NCBI RefSeq assembly: GCF_002531575.1 | Contig: NZ_NWTI01000003.1 | Location: 389,327 to 453,326 of the forward strand | Direction of reading: 5' to 3' | From: Bradyrhizobium sp. Y36 | GTDB lineage: Bacteria; Pseudomonadota; Alphaproteobacteria; Rhizobiales; Xanthobacteraceae | Length of the DNA: 64,000 nucleotides | Shown here: one piece after another, positions 24,004 to 32,405 of the stretch | How the letters are laid out: every line of letters begins with the position of its first letter | Numbering within the stretch: the first letter of the stretch is position 1 | Notes under the pieces: generated by a model | Seen by the model: the letters and a program-made list of their open reading frames with translations, nothing else | Database searches by the model: none | What the model was told of the DNA's origin: nothing | Position numbers and translations under genes: made by a program

Positions 24004-25425
24004 ATGGTCCGCCATCTTCCCACGCTCTCGATCGCGATGTCGGTGACGTCGCTGGCGATATTCACTGCGCAGCCGGCCTCGGCGGAGACCGTCACGCTCG
24101 GCATCGGAACGCAGGACACCACGACCAACACCGTGACCGCCGGCGTCGTCATCCGCCAGTTGCATCTCCTGGAGAAGTACCTGCCGAAAGACGGCAAATA
24201 CGCCAACATCAAGTTCGAATTGGAGTGGCAGAACTTCACCTCCGGTCCGCCCGTCACCAATGCGATGATGGCGAACAAGCTGCAGATCGGCATGATGGGC
24301 GACTATCCGCTGATCGTGAACGGCTTCACCTTCGAGAGTAACCCCGAGAGCAAGAGCCGCCTGATGGGCATCGCGGCCTACAGCCTCTCCGGCTCGGGCA
24401 ACGGCCTCGTCGTCCACAAGGACTCGCCCTATTTCGACCTCGCCGATCTCAAGGGCAAGCTCGTCAGCGTACCCTTCGGCTCCGCCGCGCACGGCATGGT
24501 GCTCAAAGCGATGCAGGATCGCGGCTATGCCTCCGACTTCTTCCAGCTCGTCAGCCAGAGCCCGGAGGTTGGCTCGACCAATCTCCAGGAGAAGAAGATC
24601 GACGCGCACGCCGACTTCGTCCCCTTCGCCGAGTTGCTGCCGTTCCGTGGCTTCGCACGAAAGATCTTTGACGGCGTCGAGACGAATCTGCCGACCTTCC
24701 ACGGCATCGTCGTCCGCACCGATTTTGCCGAGAAGTATCCGGAAGTCGTCGTCGCCTATTTCAAGGCGTTGATCGCCGCGAACCAGTGGCTGCGCGACGA
24801 CCCCAAGCTGGCCGCGGAGAAAATCCAGGAATGGACCGGCATCAACAAGGAAGTCGTCTACATCTTCCTAGGGCCCAGCGGCAATATGACGACCGACCCG
24901 ACAGTCAAGCCGGCGCTGATCGATGCCGCCACGACCGACGTCAAGGTGCTGCAGAATCTCGGCCGCATGAAGGAGTTCGATCCGAAGAAATGGGTCGACG
25001 ACAGCTACATCCGCAAGGCCTATGCCGAGATGAAGCTCGACTACGACGCGCAGCTTGCAAGCACGAAGAATTACGAGATCTCGGGCGAGGACGCCTTCTG
25101 CAAGAAGCCGATCGCAGATCCGCGCAAGGCCGGGGAAGTCTGGGTCGACGATGCCGGCATCATGCCTTTCTCGTCCACCGCTTGCACCCTCGGCGCCTAC
25201 GCCGACTACAAGGCCAAGGGCAAGAAGATCAACGTCGCCTATGTCTTCGACACCACGCGCGGCATCAAGCTGTTCGCCGACCAGGCCTTCTTCGCGGTCG
25301 GCAATGGCGACGTTGCCCCGTTCCTGCTGAAGAAGGACGCCGAAGCCTATGCCGCCAAGATCAGCGGCAAGGTGCTCGGCTTCGACGACGCGGTGAAGGC
25401 CGCCGTCGGCGGAGGCAAGACGTGA
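24004..25425 (+). CDS. Nitrate/sulfonate-type ABC substrate-binding protein with NosL-like C-terminal domain
   Basis: A 473-residue exported protein. A signal peptide (hydrophobic core IAMSVTSLAIFTAQPASA) precedes an NrtA/SsuA-type binding domain to about residue 355 (LGIGTQDTTTNTVTAGVVIRQ, GMMGDYPLIVNGF, VVRTDFAEKYPEVVVAYFKAL). The last ~115 residues are extra for this family. They contain YVFDTTRGIKLFADQAFFAVG and PFLLKKDAEAYAAKISGKVL, close in pattern to NosL, the copper-binding accessory protein of nitrous oxide reductase. Cysteines lie near residues 366 and 394. The ATG at 24004 has GAGG six bases upstream; ATGs at 23992 and 23998 and a GTG at 23944 are alternatives. The permease overlaps its stop. 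Confidence 0.85.
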   Translation: MVRHLPTLSIAMSVTSLAIFTAQPASAETVTLGIGTQDTTTNTVTAGVVIRQLHLLEKYLPKDGKYANIKFELEWQNFTSGPPVTNAMMANKLQIGMMGDYPLIVNGFTFESNPESKSRLMGIAAYSLSGSGNGLVVHKDSPYFDLADLKGKLVSVPFGSAAHGMVLKAMQDRGYASDFFQLVSQSPEVGSTNLQEKKIDAHADFVPFAELLPFRGFARKIFDGVETNLPTFHGIVVRTDFAEKYPEVVVAYFKALIAANQWLRDDPKLAAEKIQEWTGINKEVVYIFLGPSGNMTTDPTVKPALIDAATTDVKVLQNLGRMKEFDPKKWVDDSYIRKAYAEMKLDYDAQLASTKNYEISGEDAFCKKPIADPRKAGEVWVDDAGIMPFSSTACTLGAYADYKAKGKKINVAYVFDTTRGIKLFADQAFFAVGNGDVAPFLLKKDAEAYAAKISGKVLGFDDAVKAAVGGGKT

Positions 25426-26333
25426 GCAGCCCCGCCCTCGCCAGACATCCCGAGCACAGCATGCCGGCAACAGCACTTGCAGAGGCGGGCTCCACGCCCG
25501 CCGTCGTCACCCCGCCCACCGCGCCACCTTCCTTCGGCACGCTCGCACTGCGCTGGTACCGGCTCAACCGGGCCGGCCTGCGCGCGACCGCGATCGGGGT
25601 GATCTCGCTGCTCGCCTTCCTGCTGGTCTGGCACCTGCTCACCACCTATCGCGTCGTGTTCTTCGTGCGCTTCACCAACGTGCCCTCGCCGCTCGCGGTC
25701 TATGCGAGCTTCAGCAAGGCGATCCACGATCCCAAATTCCTGATGCACATCCTGCTCAGCTGCCGGCGCATCTTCATCGGGTTCTCGCTGGCGGCCGTCG
25801 TCGGCGTGCCGCTCGGCCTGATCATGGGCCGTTTCAAGCTGGTGCATGAGATCGTCTTCCCCGTGGCCGAAGTGCTGCGTCCAATCCCGGCGATCGCCTG
25901 GGTGCCGATGGCGATCATGCTGTGGCCGACCAACGAGCAGAGCATCGTCTTCATCACCTTCCTCGGCTCGTTCTTCCCGATCCTGGTCAACACGCTGCAC
26001 GGCATGTCGCTGGTTGATCCGGTGTTGGTGCGCGCCGCGCAATGTCTCGGCGCCCGCGAGCGCTCGATCTTCCGCGAGGTGTATTTCCCGGCCTCGCTGC
26101 CGCACATCTTCACCGGTCTCACCGTGGGCATGGGTGTCGCCTGGGTGTCGCTGATCGCCGCCGAGATGATCTCCGGGCAGTACGGCATCGGTTATTTCAC
26201 TTGGGAAGCTTACTCCCTTGTCCAATACGCTGACATCGCGCTCGGCATGATCGCGATCGGCGTGCTCGGGCTCGGATCGAGCGTCCTGATCAGGGGCGCG
26301 GGACGTTTGGTGATGCCGTGGAGCGCAAAATGA
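25422..26333 (+). CDS. ABC transporter permease, SsuC/TauC/NrtB type
   Basis: A 303-residue inner-membrane permease with about six hydrophobic segments. The EAA-like loop is seen in VDPVLVRAAQCLGARERSIFREVYFPASLPHIFTGLTVG. The GTG start at 25422 overlaps the stop of the binding-protein gene, with GGAGG six bases upstream, and this is preferred over an ATG 39 bases later. It forms the channel of the importer with the ATPase that follows. The family moves nitrate, sulfonates, taurine, bicarbonate or thiamine precursors. Confidence 0.92.
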   Translation: MSSPALARHPEHSMPATALAEAGSTPAVVTPPTAPPSFGTLALRWYRLNRAGLRATAIGVISLLAFLLVWHLLTTYRVVFFVRFTNVPSPLAVYASFSKAIHDPKFLMHILLSCRRIFIGFSLAAVVGVPLGLIMGRFKLVHEIVFPVAEVLRPIPAIAWVPMAIMLWPTNEQSIVFITFLGSFFPILVNTLHGMSLVDPVLVRAAQCLGARERSIFREVYFPASLPHIFTGLTVGMGVAWVSLIAAEMISGQYGIGYFTWEAYSLVQYADIALGMIAIGVLGLGSSVLIRGAGRLVMPWSAK

Positions 26334-27202
26334 GCGAGGTCTCGGTCAACACGCCGAAAGGCCATATCGAGGTCAAGAACTTCTCCCTCGCCTACGAGAC
26401 CATCGAGGGCGCGGTGCAAGCCGTCACCGACACCCGGATCCACGTGAAGCCTGGCGAGTTCGTCTCGATCGTCGGCCCGTCCGGCTGCGGAAAGTCGACG
26501 CTGCTCAATGCGGTCGCCGGCTTTCTCAAGCCCACGACCGGCATCGTCACCGTCGACGGCGAGCGTGTGAACGGCCCCAGCGCCGAGCGCGGCATGGTGT
26601 TCCAGCAATATTCCCTGTTTCCCTGGAAGACGGTGCGCGAGAACGTCGAGTTCGGCCTGAAGATGCGCGGCATGCCGCGTTCCCAGCGCGAGCGTGCCGC
26701 GCGCACCCTGCTGGGGCTCGCGGGTCTGGAGGCCTTCGAGAAGCACTATCCGGAAAGGCTCTCCGGCGGCATGAAGCAGCGCGTCGGCATCGTCCGTGCG
26801 CTGGCGACGGGGCCGAAGGTGCTGCTGCTGGACGAGCCCTTCGGCGCGCTCGACGCGCAGACGCGCGTCATCATGCAGCAGATCCTCACCAACATGTGGC
26901 AGCGGCTGAAGATCTCGGTGCTGTTCGTCACCCACGACATCGACGAGGCGATCTTCCTGTCCGACCGCGTCTACTGCATGACCGCACGCCCCGGCTCGAT
27001 CAAGGCGGAGATCCCGATCCCGCTGGAGCGGCCGCGGCAGCAATCGATGATGATGTCGTCGGAATTCCTGGCGCTCCGCCGCGGGCTGATGTCCCTGATC
27101 CGCGAGGAGAGCCTGAAGGCGATGGGCGGCGAGATCAGCGACATGGGCATGCAGGGGCTCAACATCGAGCTGCACGGCCATTCGCTGGCGGATGTGATTT
27201 GA
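26330..27202 (+). CDS. ABC transporter ATP-binding protein, SsuB/TauB/NrtD type
   Basis: A 290-residue ATPase. Walker A GPSGCGKST, Q-loop FQQYSLFPWKTVREN, signature LSGGMKQRVGIVRAL, Walker B VLLLDEPFGALD and the switch histidine VTHDID are all intact. The C-terminal extension after position 240 (QQSMMMSSEFLALRRGLMSLIREES) is usual for the family. The ATG at 26330 overlaps the permease stop (ATGA). It powers the importer whose binding protein carries the NosL-like tail. Confidence 0.93.
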   Translation: MSEVSVNTPKGHIEVKNFSLAYETIEGAVQAVTDTRIHVKPGEFVSIVGPSGCGKSTLLNAVAGFLKPTTGIVTVDGERVNGPSAERGMVFQQYSLFPWKTVRENVEFGLKMRGMPRSQRERAARTLLGLAGLEAFEKHYPERLSGGMKQRVGIVRALATGPKVLLLDEPFGALDAQTRVIMQQILTNMWQRLKISVLFVTHDIDEAIFLSDRVYCMTARPGSIKAEIPIPLERPRQQSMMMSSEFLALRRGLMSLIREESLKAMGGEISDMGMQGLNIELHGHSLADVI

Positions 27203-27235
27203 TTGGGCCGTCCCCCTCACGGCGATGACGGTCTC

Positions 27236-27324
27236 GTAGGGTGGGCAAAGCGAAGCGTGCCCACCACCTTTTGCAATCAGAAACAGATGGTGGGCACGGC
27301 GCTTCGCGCCTTTGCCCACCCTAC
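27236..27324. repeat. Intergenic palindromic repeat, family A (copy 2)
   Basis: Near-identical in arms and layout to 4440-4529: GTAGGGTGGGCAAAGCG at the left and CGCCTTTGCCCACCCTAC at the right, with inner GTGCCCACCA and TGGTGGGCAC. It lies between the convergent ends of the ABC ATPase and the YeiH-type gene, where its hairpin may end transcription from both sides. Confidence 0.88.
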
Positions 27325-27340
27325 GGCAGGGTTGCCCTGA

Positions 27341-28399
27341 TCACTTGAACCAGTGCACCAGTGCGATGCTGATGCCGAGCAGCAGCATCAGCGACAGCGT
27401 CACCGCGGCCGTCACCCTGCCCCCGACATTGGCAAGCACCTTCACGTCGACGCCGAGACCGAGAGCGGCCATCGACACCACCGTGAGAAAGCCGGTGATC
27501 TTCGTGATCGGCGCCACCACAGTGCCCGGTACGATCTCGAGGGAGCGCAGCGTCGCGAGCGCGAGGAAGCCGAGGATGAACCAGGGGACCAGGCGGAAGA
27601 AACCGACATTGGTCTTCTTGGCATCGCTCTGCCAGCGCGAGGCGACCAGCGACAGGCCGACGACGACGGGCCCCAGCATGAGCACGCGCATCAGCTTCAC
27701 CAGTGTGCCGATCTGCGTCGAGACGAGCCCCGCCGGCACCGTCGCGGCGAGCACCTGCGGCACCGCATAGACGGTCAGGCCCGCGAGGATGCCATATTGC
27801 GTGGCGGACAGTTGCAGAAGCGGGATCAACAGCGGCAGGCCGAGGACCATCATCACGCCGAGGATCGCGGTGAAGGAGATCGAGGATGCGATCTCGTCGT
27901 TGTTGGCGCCAATGATGGGCGCCACCGCCGCAATCGCCGAATTGCCGCAGATCGAGTTGCCGCATGCGATCAGGATCGACAACCGCGTCGACAGGCCGAG
28001 CAGCCGGCTGAGGCCGAAGGACACGCAGAGCGCGATCACGACGACCGCGGCGATCGAGGCCAGCAGCGCAATACCCGAAGCGGCGATGGCGGCGAAACTG
28101 ATCGAGGCTCCCAGCAGCATGACGGCCACCTCAAGCAGCTGCTTGGCGCTGAAGGCGATGCCGGCCTGCCAGCGCGGAGCCGGCTTCCAGAAGCTGCGCA
28201 GCGCCATGCCGAGCAGGATCGCCATCACCAGCGCCTCGACATAGGGGTGCTCGAAGACCCCCAGTTCCAGGTGCTCGAGCAGGGCCGAAACGCCGGCCAC
28301 GGCAATACAGAGCAGAATGCCGGGAATCAGCGCGACGACGCGGCTCGCGGCAGTGGTCGGCTTGGCGTCGGCCGGGCTGGATGCTTGATTCTGCGACAC
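27341..28399 (-). CDS. YeiH/UPF0324-family putative sulfate exporter
   Basis: A 352-residue membrane protein with about ten hydrophobic segments. Family marks are FSAKQLLEVAVMLLGASISF, LIACGNSICGNSAIAAVAPIIGA and the C-terminal VVSMAALGLGVDVK. Members are called putative sulfate exporters because some occur in taurine and sulfonate degradation clusters; none of that is shown here. The start is a GTG at 28399 with GGGAGA just upstream. It is convergent with the NosL-tailed importer. If that importer brings in an organosulfur compound, this protein could remove the sulfate or sulfite product. Confidence 0.88.
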   Translation of the reverse strand: MSQNQASSPADAKPTTAASRVVALIPGILLCIAVAGVSALLEHLELGVFEHPYVEALVMAILLGMALRSFWKPAPRWQAGIAFSAKQLLEVAVMLLGASISFAAIAASGIALLASIAAVVVIALCVSFGLSRLLGLSTRLSILIACGNSICGNSAIAAVAPIIGANNDEIASSISFTAILGVMMVLGLPLLIPLLQLSATQYGILAGLTVYAVPQVLAATVPAGLVSTQIGTLVKLMRVLMLGPVVVGLSLVASRWQSDAKKTNVGFFRLVPWFILGFLALATLRSLEIVPGTVVAPITKITGFLTVVSMAALGLGVDVKVLANVGGRVTAAVTLSLMLLLGISIALVHWFK

Positions 28400-28543
28400 A
28401 AATCTCTCCCAGAGGAGAAATATTTATACGCAGCGTCGGCTCAATGGGGAATAAGTTTTCGGCATATCAGGGCCGAGAGAAGTTCTGTCCCCAGCCCGGA
28501 ATAATCGTGGTCAGACGATCAGGCCAGCCTCAGAAGGCAAGCC

Positions 28544-28762
28544 TTAGAAGATCAGGCTCTTGGCGAGCGAAGCAACCCGGCTGAAGCCGTCATAGATGCC
28601 CGGCTCGAAGAAGGCCGCACGGGCCAGCACGATGCCGGCGACAAGCGACCAGAACACCGTGGTGCCGGCCCGCAGCAGGAGCTTTGAGGCACGCGATTTC
28701 GGCTGGGCATCCGTTGCGGACACCAGCTGCTCGCCGAAAGGCTCAAATCCAGTGCGTTCCAT
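28544..28762 (-). CDS. Small hypothetical membrane protein
   Basis: A 72-residue ORF starting MERTGFEPFGEQLV with one hydrophobic segment (TTVFWSLVAGIVLARAAFF) flanked by a basic N-side (KSRASKLLLRAG). I recognise no family. It stands alone between the YeiH-type gene and livF, with 144 bases upstream of the former and 166 bases before the latter in which I see nothing else. Composition is compatible with a real protein, but no homologue evidence is available. Confidence 0.4.
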   Translation of the reverse strand: MERTGFEPFGEQLVSATDAQPKSRASKLLLRAGTTVFWSLVAGIVLARAAFFEPGIYDGFSRVASLAKSLIF

Positions 28763-28928
28763 GACCGTGGCCAATCCATCAATTTCAAATGGGAATGTCG
28801 TCGTTTCCCACCCAAACGGCAATGGAAGCGATTGGCGTTTTTGCCCCTGCGAGGGGAATCTCCTTCCGCCGGACTTGCCCGGGACAATAGTTTTCTTCTT
28901 CCGGCCTACTTAGGCACCGGCGTCCGGT

Positions 28929-29642
28929 CTACAGCGCCAGGTAGCGCCGCCGGATGGCATCATCGGCCTTCAGCGCGTCGATTCCCGCGGCATAGACGAT
29001 CTGGCCCTTGTCGATGACCGTGGCGTGGCTGGCAAGGCCGAGGCAGAAATGCATGTTCTGCTCGGCGATCAGCACGGTTGATCCAATGCTTCGAAGCTGG
29101 CGCAGCAGCTCGCCGATCCGCTGCACGATGATCGGCGCAAGGCCCTCGCTCGGCTCGTCCAGCAGCAGCAGCGCGGGATTGCCCATCAGCGTGCGCGCGA
29201 TCGCCAGCATCTGCTGCTCGCCGCCGGAGAGGCGTCCGGCGATGCGATGGCGCAGCGGCTCCAGCAGCGGGAAGACCTCATAGATCCGCTTGATCGGCCA
29301 TTCGTCCTGGCCCTCAGGTCCCTTCTTGCGACCGATGACCAGATTGTCCTCGACGCTGTGCTCCGGAAAGATCTGGCGGTCCTCCGGCACGAAGCCGAGA
29401 CCCGCGCGCGCGATCGTGTGCGGCTTCTGGCCGGAGATCACCGCACCGCGCAGGCTCACTTTGCCCCGACGCGGCGGCGCAAGACCCATGATCGCCTTCA
29501 TCGTCGTCGACTTGCCGGCACCGTTGCGGCCGAGCAGCGCCATGGTCTCGCCCTGCCGCACCGACAGGCCGACGCCGAACAGGATCTGGCTGGTGCCGTA
29601 ATAGACGTCGAGATCGGCGACTTCGATGACGACGGCGCTCAT
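28929..29642 (-). CDS. livF: Branched-chain-type ABC transporter ATP-binding protein LivF
   Basis: A 237-residue ATPase. GRNGAGKST (Walker A), LGFVPEDRQIFPEHSVEDNL, LSGGEQQMLAIARTL (signature) and LLLDEPSEGLAP (Walker B) are the LivF pattern. The ATG at 29642 overlaps the LivG stop (ATGA). It is the last gene of a five-gene importer unit of the hydrophobic amino acid transporter (HAAT) family. Confidence 0.93.
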   Translation of the reverse strand: MSAVVIEVADLDVYYGTSQILFGVGLSVRQGETMALLGRNGAGKSTTMKAIMGLAPPRRGKVSLRGAVISGQKPHTIARAGLGFVPEDRQIFPEHSVEDNLVIGRKKGPEGQDEWPIKRIYEVFPLLEPLRHRIAGRLSGGEQQMLAIARTLMGNPALLLLDEPSEGLAPIIVQRIGELLRQLRSIGSTVLIAEQNMHFCLGLASHATVIDKGQIVYAAGIDALKADDAIRRRYLAL

Positions 29643-30394
29643 GCGGCGGCTCCCGCATGTTCGGTGCCGAGATAGGCATCGATCACGGCGCTGTTGTTGC
29701 GGATCTCGTCGGGCGTGCCCGTGGCGAGGATGCGCCCGTAGCACAGCACGACGATCTTGGGCGCGATCTTGAACACGATGTCCATGTCGTGCTCGATGAA
29801 CACGACGGTGATCTTCTGGGTCTCCCAGAGCTCGCGCACCTTGTCGATCATGCGCCAGCGTTCTTCCGGACCCATGCCGGCAGTCGGCTCGTCCAGCAGC
29901 AATACCTTTGGTTCGAGCACCAGCGCCAGCGCGATGTCGAGCAATTTCTGGTCGCCATGCGAAAGCGTCGCAGCGGTGCGATGACGCTTGCCGGCAAGGC
30001 CCAGCAGCTCCATCACGTGCTCGGCGCGGTCGCGTGTCTCCGGCAGCGGAAAGCGCTTGTGCAGGACCGCGGACGAACGCTGGTCGGCGCTGACGGCCGC
30101 GAGCATGGTTTCCTGCACCGTCAACGACTTGAAGATGCTCGCGACCTGGAAGGCGCGGCCGATGCCGTGGCGCACGATCTCCGGCGGCGATCGCCCGGCG
30201 AGATCGACGCCGTCGAGCAGCACCTGACCGCTGTCAGGCTTGAGCGCGCCGGTGATCAGATTGAAGAACGTGCTCTTGCCGGCGCCGTTCGGACCGATCA
30301 CGGCCGTGAGCGAGCCGTCGGGGAAGTCGAGCGTGACGTCGTTGGTCGCCTTCACGCCGCCAAAGGATTTTGCGAGGTTGCGGATCTCAAGCAT
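29639..30394 (-). CDS. livG: Branched-chain-type ABC transporter ATP-binding protein LivG
   Basis: A 251-residue ATPase starting MLEIRNLAKSFGGVKATNDV. GPNGAGKST, the LivG-typical GIGRAFQVASIFKSLTVQE, LSHGDQKLLDIALAL (a variant signature) and LLLDEPTAGMGPEE are visible, ending with FVIEHDMDIVFKIAPKIVVL. It pairs with LivF. The ATG at 30394 lies two bases after the LivM stop; the frame is open upstream but lacks family sequence. Confidence 0.93.
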   Translation of the reverse strand: MLEIRNLAKSFGGVKATNDVTLDFPDGSLTAVIGPNGAGKSTFFNLITGALKPDSGQVLLDGVDLAGRSPPEIVRHGIGRAFQVASIFKSLTVQETMLAAVSADQRSSAVLHKRFPLPETRDRAEHVMELLGLAGKRHRTAATLSHGDQKLLDIALALVLEPKVLLLDEPTAGMGPEERWRMIDKVRELWETQKITVVFIEHDMDIVFKIAPKIVVLCYGRILATGTPDEIRNNSAVIDAYLGTEHAGAAA

Positions 30395-30396
30395 GG

Positions 30397-31416
30397 CTAG
30401 CGCCCCTCGCCAGCGTCGCGCCGGTGCGCGAACCATTCGGCGACGAAGTCCAGCAGGCCCTTGCGCAGGCCCAGCGCGAAGAACAGGATGACCACGCCGA
30501 GCACGATGCCATGATATTCGGTGAAGCGCGTCACGGTGTCGTTGAGCAGAAGCAGCAGGACCGTGCCGACGATCGGCCCGAGGAAGGTCGAGACGCCGCC
30601 GAGCATGTTGATGAAGATCGCTTCTCCCGAGATGGTCCAGTAGGCGAATTCCGGATAGGCGCCCGAGACGAACAGCGCCATCACCATGCCGCCCATCGCC
30701 GCGAACAGCGCCGCCAGCACGAACACGGTGAGCTTTGCGCGCCAGACGTCGATGCCGAGAAAGCTCGCGCGCGCGGCATTGTCGCGGATCATGCGCAGCG
30801 TGTAGCCGAACGGCGATTGCGCGATCTGGCGCATCGCGAGCAGGCCGAGGATCAGCAGCGCGCAGCTCGTGACATAGAGATGGACGTGGTTGGCGAGATC
30901 GATGCCGAGAAAGACCGGCCGCGGAATGCCGCCACGCAGGCCCTGGTCGCCGCCGGTGAAGGAAGCCCAGGACAGGATGGTCGAATGGATCAGCATCTGG
31001 AAGGCGAGCGTGACGAAGGCGAAATAGATCTCCTTCAGCCGCACGCAGATCGCGCCGATGATCGCAGCGATCACGGCAGTGATCGCCAGCGTCGCGACGA
31101 AGGCGACCGGAATGGGCACGCCGAGCTTCTGCATGATCAGGCCGAAGCTGTAGGCGCCGAGCCCGAAGAACATGCCATGGCCGAACGAGGTCAGGCCGGT
31201 GTAGCCAACCAGGAGATTGAGCGAGGTCGCGAACAGGCCGTAGGCCGAGCAGCGGATGATGAAATCGAGCAGCGCCTTGCTGCCCGTGAACAGCGGCAGG
31301 CTCGCCAGCACGGCGAACGCAATGACCGCGATCAGCAGATCGCGATAGCGCCGCAGCGCCGCGCCGCTGCGCACCGATGGCAGTGCCTGGGCGCGGCCGG
31401 CCTCGAGTTCGGTCAT
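30397..31416 (-). CDS. livM: Branched-chain-type ABC transporter permease LivM
   Basis: A 339-residue permease. GYTGLTSFGHGMFFGLGAYSFGL and the later GGVSTFLGPIVGTVLLLLLNDTV are LivM signatures; some nine hydrophobic segments are seen. A 45-residue loop holds ALRMIRDNAARASFLGIDVWRAKL, the ATPase-contact region. The start overlaps the LivH stop by four bases. Confidence 0.92.
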   Translation of the reverse strand: MTELEAGRAQALPSVRSGAALRRYRDLLIAVIAFAVLASLPLFTGSKALLDFIIRCSAYGLFATSLNLLVGYTGLTSFGHGMFFGLGAYSFGLIMQKLGVPIPVAFVATLAITAVIAAIIGAICVRLKEIYFAFVTLAFQMLIHSTILSWASFTGGDQGLRGGIPRPVFLGIDLANHVHLYVTSCALLILGLLAMRQIAQSPFGYTLRMIRDNAARASFLGIDVWRAKLTVFVLAALFAAMGGMVMALFVSGAYPEFAYWTISGEAIFINMLGGVSTFLGPIVGTVLLLLLNDTVTRFTEYHGIVLGVVILFFALGLRKGLLDFVAEWFAHRRDAGEGR

Positions 31417-32315
31417 GCCGCCTCCTTGCCGAACAGGCCGGTTGGCTTGGAGACGAGCACGATCACCATGAACAGATACATCAAGCCTTCCGTGAACAGA
31501 GGAAAGCCGAGCGAGCCGAACGAGCGGATCAAGCCAAGCAGCAGCGCGCCGATCAGCGCGCCGAGGATCGAGCCCATGCCGCCGATCACCGTGACGATGA
31601 AGGATTCGATCAGCACGGAAAATCCCATTCCCGGCGTCAGCGAGCGCACTGGCGCCGCGAGCGCGCCGGCAAGGCCTGCCAGCATTCCGCCGAGCGCGAA
31701 CACGCCGCCATAGATCAGGCCGGTGTTGATGCCGAGCGCGGAGACCATGCCGGGATTATGCGCGGCGGCGCGGATCACCTTACCGATGCGCGTGCGCGAC
31801 AGGCCAGCACCGAGCACGATGGCCGCGACGAGCGCGACGCCGATGAGCAGCAGATAATAAGGCGGCACCACGCCGCCGGCGATGAACAGCGGCATCACCT
31901 GGAACGCGGACGGCATGCCCATCGACTTGAATTCCGGTCCCCAGATGATGCGCACCACATCGTCGAAGATCAACACAAAGGCATAGCAGACGAGCAGCTG
32001 CATCAAGACGTCCGCGCCATAGACGCGGCTCATGAAGACGCGCTCGAAGATCAGGCCAAGGATCGCAGTCCCGGCCGCGCCCGCCAGCATCGCCAGCGCA
32101 AAGCTGCCGGTGAGCTGGTAGGCCGTCATCGCGAAATAGGCGCCGAACATGTAGAAGGCGCCGTGGCTGAAATTGACCACCTTGAGCACGCCGAAGATCA
32201 AGGTCAGCCCGACCGCGACCAGGAACAGCAGCATGCCGATGATGAGGCCGCTGGTGGTCTGCGTCACCAGGCAGGCGGAGCTGGAGAGGCAGCCGGCAAG
32301 CGCATCGAGATCCAC
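31413..32315 (-). CDS. livH: Branched-chain-type ABC transporter permease LivH
   Basis: A 300-residue permease. LIIGMLLFLVAVGLTLIFGVLKVVNFSHGAFYMFGAYFA is the LivH N-terminal mark, and VIRAAAHNPGMVSALGINTGLIYGG is the cytoplasmic coupling loop. It forms a heterodimer with LivM. The gene lies 90 bases after the binding-protein gene. Confidence 0.92.
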   Translation of the reverse strand: MDLDALAGCLSSSACLVTQTTSGLIIGMLLFLVAVGLTLIFGVLKVVNFSHGAFYMFGAYFAMTAYQLTGSFALAMLAGAAGTAILGLIFERVFMSRVYGADVLMQLLVCYAFVLIFDDVVRIIWGPEFKSMGMPSAFQVMPLFIAGGVVPPYYLLLIGVALVAAIVLGAGLSRTRIGKVIRAAAHNPGMVSALGINTGLIYGGVFALGGMLAGLAGALAAPVRSLTPGMGFSVLIESFIVTVIGGMGSILGALIGALLLGLIRSFGSLGFPLFTEGLMYLFMVIVLVSKPTGLFGKEAA

Positions 32316-32405
32316 GGGAGCACTTTCATTGTCGCGCGCCTGAGATGACGCGGAGGACCAAACGAAAATGGCGGAGACGGTCGCCCGCCTCCGCCGCGCA
32401 TCAGA

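Noticed and set aside
24786..25421. N-terminal extension of the ABC permease frame to give 515 residues
   Set aside because: This stretch overlaps the coding sequence of the binding protein in another frame; the GTG at 25422 with GGAGG six bases upstream is the natural start.
24004..25425. Reading the NosL-tailed importer as part of denitrification (nos)
   Set aside because: No nosZ, nosR or nosDFY is present, and the genes share their promoter motif with the Apr-like cluster, not with nor.
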